Source of the DNA: Sphingobium amiense
Lineage (GTDB): Bacteria > Pseudomonadota > Alphaproteobacteria > Sphingomonadales > Sphingomonadaceae
NCBI RefSeq assembly: GCF_003967075.1
Contig: NZ_AP018664.1
Location: forward strand, 3,932,001-3,996,000
Direction of reading: 5' to 3'
Length of the DNA: 64,000 nucleotides
Made by a program: the position numbers and the translations under genes. Below the pieces are notes generated by a model, which saw nothing but the letters and a program-made list of their open reading frames with translations, searched no databases and was not told the origin of the DNA. Below are positions 60,945 to 64,000 of this stretch, one piece after another (positions within the stretch are counted from its first letter, which is position 1; the number at the start of each line of letters is the position of its first letter).

Positions 60945-62539
60945 CGGAAGGAGAGGAAGTCGGCAGGCATGCCCGCGCCCGACGCATCCTGACAGGCCAT
61001 GCCGACGAAGGTGCCGGTGAAATTGGGCAGGCCGGGCACGGTCACTTCGTCCGACAGGATGGTGGCGTCGAGCGTGCCGCCGACATGCGTCCATGCCCCC
61101 GCACCCGCGCTGCGCCATGCGAAGCGGAGGGCGTCGCCATCCACCTCCGCGCGCAGGTCGATCACGCCTTCGGGCAGGGGGCAAAGCGTTTCGAGCGTCA
61201 CGCACTCCTCCCGTTCGGGGGAGGCAGTCATGAGCTGAAGCTCGCGGCCGCCTGCGTCGGTGCTGATGGCGAGATAGTGGAATTTGGTGCTGTTATAATA
61301 GAGGACGAGGCCGGCGGCCTGCTGAAAGCTGCGGGGCGTGAAGTCGAGCGTGGTCGTGGCGGTGAAGCGGGCATGTTCGACGCGGCGGGCGACGAGGCTC
61401 TGTTCGAACAGGCTGCCGATCGTTTCGCGGCCATGCAGGCGCAGGGCGTCGGGCCGGGCGGTGAGGCTGAACAGCCGATCCGGCTCGGGGGAGCGCAGCC
61501 ACTGGAATTCGGGCGGCAGGGTGGCGCTGTCGAACTTGCCGTCCCATCCGGCATTGGGCCAGGGGCAGGGCGGCAGGTCGGGTGCGGAGGGCGTCGGCAT
61601 CGGGCGTGCGTCGCCCTCGAGCGTGCGCAGCCAGCCATCGGCGTCCCAGCGCATCGGCTGGATCGCGGTTTCACGGCCCCGGATGCAGCGGGCGCGTCCA
61701 GGGACGGGGCGGCCGCAGAGATAGGCGAGCCATGGTGTGCCGTCCGCCAGTTCGACAAGGTCGCCATGGCCGGTGCGGGTCAGCGGCGCGTCGGTGCTGC
61801 CCGCCGCTGTCAGCACGGCGCGGTCGGGGTGCACTTCGTAAGGGCCGAGCAGGCTGCGCGAGCGGGCCATGACCACGGCATGATTCCAGCCGGTGCCGCC
61901 TTCGGCGACGAGCAGGTGATAGAAGCCATCGCGTTTGTAGAGGTGCGGGCCTTCGGTGAAGCCCAAGTCCGTGCCCCTGAAGATCAGATGCGGTTCGCCG
62001 ATCAGGCGCATCGCGGCGCCGTCCAGCTCCTGCGCCTGAATGCCCGCGAAGCGCCCGCGGCCGGGGCGGTGATCCCACAGCATGTTCAGCATCCAGCTTC
62101 GCCCGTCATCGTCGTGGAAGAGGGCGGGGTCGAAGCCGCTGCTGTTGAGGTGAACGGCGTCGGACCATTCGCCGTCGATTGTTTCGCAGGTCACGACGAA
62201 ATTGGGGAAGTCGCGCAGCGACACGCCCTTCGCCCCGTTGACGGTGGTGGTGCCGTAGCGCTTCACATCGGTGTAGATCAGCCAGAAGCGCCCGTCGGCA
62301 TAGCTGAGGTCCGGCGCCCACACGCCGCAACCGTCGGGATCGCCGCGCATGTCGAGCTGGGCCGCGCGGACGAGCGGGCGCGACGCCAGCCGCCAGTGGA
62401 CGAGATCTCGGCTATGGTGGATCTGGACGCCGGGAAACCATTCGAAGGTCGAGGTGGCGATGTAGAAATCGTCGCCCACGCGCAGGATCGACGGATCGGG
62501 GTTGAAGCCGGGAAGGACCGGATTGGCTATGCGTGTCAT
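60908..62539 (-). CDS. Cytoplasmic GH43 beta-xylosidase (GH43_11 type)
   Basis: This 543-residue two-domain enzyme matches the XynB-like bacterial beta-xylosidases. It starts at the propeller: base in FNPDPSILRVG (about 14), FDPALFHDDDG (about 137), acid in FTEGPHLYKRDG (about 190). The C-terminal beta-sandwich covers about 330-543. There is no signal peptide, in contrast to the other hydrolases of the locus. Its start overlaps the MFS stop (ATGA). It should hydrolyse imported xylobiose or short xylo-oligosaccharides to xylose in the cytoplasm. Confidence 0.93.
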   Translation of the reverse strand: MTRIANPVLPGFNPDPSILRVGDDFYIATSTFEWFPGVQIHHSRDLVHWRLASRPLVRAAQLDMRGDPDGCGVWAPDLSYADGRFWLIYTDVKRYGTTTVNGAKGVSLRDFPNFVVTCETIDGEWSDAVHLNSSGFDPALFHDDDGRSWMLNMLWDHRPGRGRFAGIQAQELDGAAMRLIGEPHLIFRGTDLGFTEGPHLYKRDGFYHLLVAEGGTGWNHAVVMARSRSLLGPYEVHPDRAVLTAAGSTDAPLTRTGHGDLVELADGTPWLAYLCGRPVPGRARCIRGRETAIQPMRWDADGWLRTLEGDARPMPTPSAPDLPPCPWPNAGWDGKFDSATLPPEFQWLRSPEPDRLFSLTARPDALRLHGRETIGSLFEQSLVARRVEHARFTATTTLDFTPRSFQQAAGLVLYYNSTKFHYLAISTDAGGRELQLMTASPEREECVTLETLCPLPEGVIDLRAEVDGDALRFAWRSAGAGAWTHVGGTLDATILSDEVTVPGLPNFTGTFVGMACQDASGAGMPADFLSFRYEGSAESGAVD

Positions 62540-63777
62540 GCAGGCTTGCGCACCAATGTCCACAAGAGGGCCGCGCCGACGAGGTCGAGCACGCCCAGGA
62601 GGATGAAGAAGGGTTCGTAGCCGACCCGGTCGACCATCTGGCCGAGCACCAGCGAGAAGACGAGCACGCCAAGGTTGCCCGCAAGCCCCGCAAGCCCGGC
62701 GGCGGTGGCGACTTCGCTGCGGCTGAACAGGTCCGACGCCATGGTGATGACGGTGACGGACAGCGTCTGGTGGGCGAAACCGCCGAGGCACAGCAGGGCG
62801 ATGGCGGCATAGGGATTGGTCGCGAGGCCGACGAACGCCATGCCGGTCATCAGCACCGCGCCCAGCGTGAAGGCGGCGCGGCGCGCGTCGATGAGTTCGA
62901 TGCCGCGCCGCTGGAGAAAGGCGACCACCGCGGGGCCGAAGAGGCAGCCGAGATCGGCGGCGAGGAAGGGGAGCCAGGCGAAGAGGGCGATCTGCGTCAG
63001 ATCGAACCCGCGCACCCTTGCAAGGTAGAGCGGCATCCAGAAGGAGAGCATGCCCCACACCGGATCGGCGAGCAGGCGCGGCAGGGCGATGCCCCAGAGG
63101 TCGCGGCGGCGGGCGAGCGCGAGGATCGAGGGGCGGGAGGCGCGGGCGGCGAGGCGCGCCTCCTGACCCGACAGGATATGCTCGCGCTCCGCCGCGCCCA
63201 GCCTGCGGTGGCGGGCGGGGGTGTCGTAGGTGAAGAACCAGAGCAGCGCCCAGATAAGGCCGATGCCGCCAGCTATGACGAAGGCCAGCCGCCAGCTATG
63301 CATTATCACCGCCCAGGCGACGAGCGGCGGTGCGAAGACCGCGCCGAAGGACGCGCCGATATTGTAGATGCCGCCGGCAAGGCCGCGTTCCTTTGCCGGG
63401 AACCATTCCGCGACCAGCTTCTGCCCGGCGGGCTGCGCCGATCCTTCGGCAAGACCGAGCAGGGCGCGGAGCGCGGCAAAGCCGAACCAGCCGTTCACGA
63501 AGGCATGGGCCATCGTCACCAGCGACCATGCCGCGACGGCGAGGGTGAAGCCGATGCGCAGCCCCACGCTGTCGAGGAAATAGCCCGCCGCGGGTTGCAG
63601 CATGACACCCAACTGGAACGCGCCCGTGATCCAGCCATATTCGACGTTGCTGATCGCCTGTTCGGTCAGGATGACGGGCGCTGCGACCCCCATGATCGAG
63701 CGCGCCAGATAGTTGATGACCATCGCGCCCACGAACAGGCCGATGATGGTCCAGCGAAATTTGCCGATCAGACGCAT
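62536..63777 (-). CDS. MFS transporter (ACS/ExuT-like)
   Basis: This 413-residue, 12-helix carrier resembles the anion:cation symporter/ExuT group: NYLARSIMGVAAP in helix 1 (about 22), ALLGLAEGSAQPAGQK (about 104) and ERGLAGGIYNIGASFG (about 130). Family members carry hexuronates or other sugar acids. The coupling to a cytoplasmic beta-xylosidase suggests oligosaccharides, perhaps aldouronates. An operator-like site ends... only 7 bases before the ATG, so repressor binding would block this unit. The ribosome site is weak. Confidence 0.9.
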   Translation of the reverse strand: MRLIGKFRWTIIGLFVGAMVINYLARSIMGVAAPVILTEQAISNVEYGWITGAFQLGVMLQPAAGYFLDSVGLRIGFTLAVAAWSLVTMAHAFVNGWFGFAALRALLGLAEGSAQPAGQKLVAEWFPAKERGLAGGIYNIGASFGAVFAPPLVAWAVIMHSWRLAFVIAGGIGLIWALLWFFTYDTPARHRRLGAAEREHILSGQEARLAARASRPSILALARRRDLWGIALPRLLADPVWGMLSFWMPLYLARVRGFDLTQIALFAWLPFLAADLGCLFGPAVVAFLQRRGIELIDARRAAFTLGAVLMTGMAFVGLATNPYAAIALLCLGGFAHQTLSVTVITMASDLFSRSEVATAAGLAGLAGNLGVLVFSLVLGQMVDRVGYEPFFILLGVLDLVGAALLWTLVRKPA

Positions 63778-63784
63778 CGGCTGT

Positions 63785-63798
63785 CGTTAACGTTATCA
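63785..63798. promoter_or_regulatory. LacI-type operator before the MFS/beta-xylosidase unit
   Basis: CGTTAACGTTATCA matches TGNTANCGNTANCA with one mismatch at the first base. It lies 7 bases before the MFS ATG (minus strand), where a repressor would cover the start of the transcript. Confidence 0.65.
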
Positions 63799-63872
63799 GT
63801 CGGGCGCGTCGATAGGCGGATGGTCGTAGGCGGGTCCGGCTGGCGTCCGGACAGGGCGCGCCGGTGCGAGGC

Positions 63873-63905
63873 GACGCGACAGTGACGCGACAGTGACGCG
63901 ACAGC
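63873..63905. repeat. Three tandem 11-bp repeats
   Basis: GACGCGACAGT is repeated head to tail at 63873-63883, 63884-63894 and 63895-63905 (last base C). It lies upstream of the MFS gene, near the right edge. A small 6-bp palindrome (63951-63964) is nearby. No gene is supported in 63799-64000. Confidence 0.7.
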
Positions 63906-64000
63906 GGGGAAGGGGGCCGAAGTTCACACCGTTGCAGGCGAAACGGAAGCCGCGGATTTCCGCGCTATTTGCGCCACGCGCACCGCCGCGACGCGCCGTC

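Noticed and set aside
63873..63905. CRISPR-like array
   Set aside because: Units are only 11 bp, directly adjacent and without spacers, and no cas gene is nearby.

Overview
This 64-kb window is high-GC DNA that most likely comes from an alphaproteobacterium of the Sphingomonadaceae. The support is the many TonB-dependent receptors, a DUF4169 protein, a GGAAC-N17-CGTT promoter of the sigma-EcfG type, a feruloyl-CoA-synthase-type ligase, and a TonB receptor/SapC/halogenase/cupin group typical of sphingomonad, Caulobacter and Xanthomonas carbohydrate loci. No RNA gene, mobile element, CRISPR array or phage was seen.

Region 1 (1-18.3 kb) is a CoA-thioester catabolic island. It starts with the end of an MFS carrier, an acyl-CoA ligase, a class III CoA-transferase, a TonB receptor and a second MFS carrier. 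A dienelactone-hydrolase-family enzyme follows on the minus strand. A tightly coupled nine-gene plus-strand operon (8369-17278) then encodes an Fe-type alcohol dehydrogenase, an aldehyde dehydrogenase, a feruloyl-CoA-synthase-like ligase, a MaoC hydratase, a hotdog thioesterase, an acyl-CoA dehydrogenase, a citryl-CoA-lyase-like protein, a second acyl-CoA dehydrogenase and a RutE-like nitroreductase. A LysR-type regulator follows. The order suggests alcohol to aldehyde to acid to CoA ester, then dehydrogenation, hydration and perhaps retro-aldol cleavage. The substrate is unknown.

Region 2 (18.3-28.3 kb) is mostly housekeeping and signalling: an orphan LacI regulator, a DUF4169 protein, a Pro/Ala-rich membrane protein, argG, an EF-hand protein with an OmpR/EnvZ-type two-component pair, a LytTR/LytS-type pair, and three small or unknown proteins, one behind a sigma-EcfG-type promoter.

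Region 3 (28.3-63.8 kb) is a large hemicellulose-utilisation locus: GH3, GH9, GH27, GH51, GH95, GH127/146 and five GH43 enzymes, four esterase-type proteins, a TonB receptor with halogenase, SapC and cupin partners, an MFS carrier and a LacI regulator. Six 14-bp sites match TGNTANCGNTANCA with at most one mismatch, and each lies upstream of a gene or divergent gene pair. This is the signature of one LacI-type regulon. Nearly all hydrolases carry export signals. One GH43 beta-xylosidase has none and is coupled to the MFS gene, which fits uptake of short oligosaccharides and final hydrolysis in the cytoplasm. No GH10/GH11 xylanase or alpha-glucuronidase lies in the window, so the locus may continue past the right edge.
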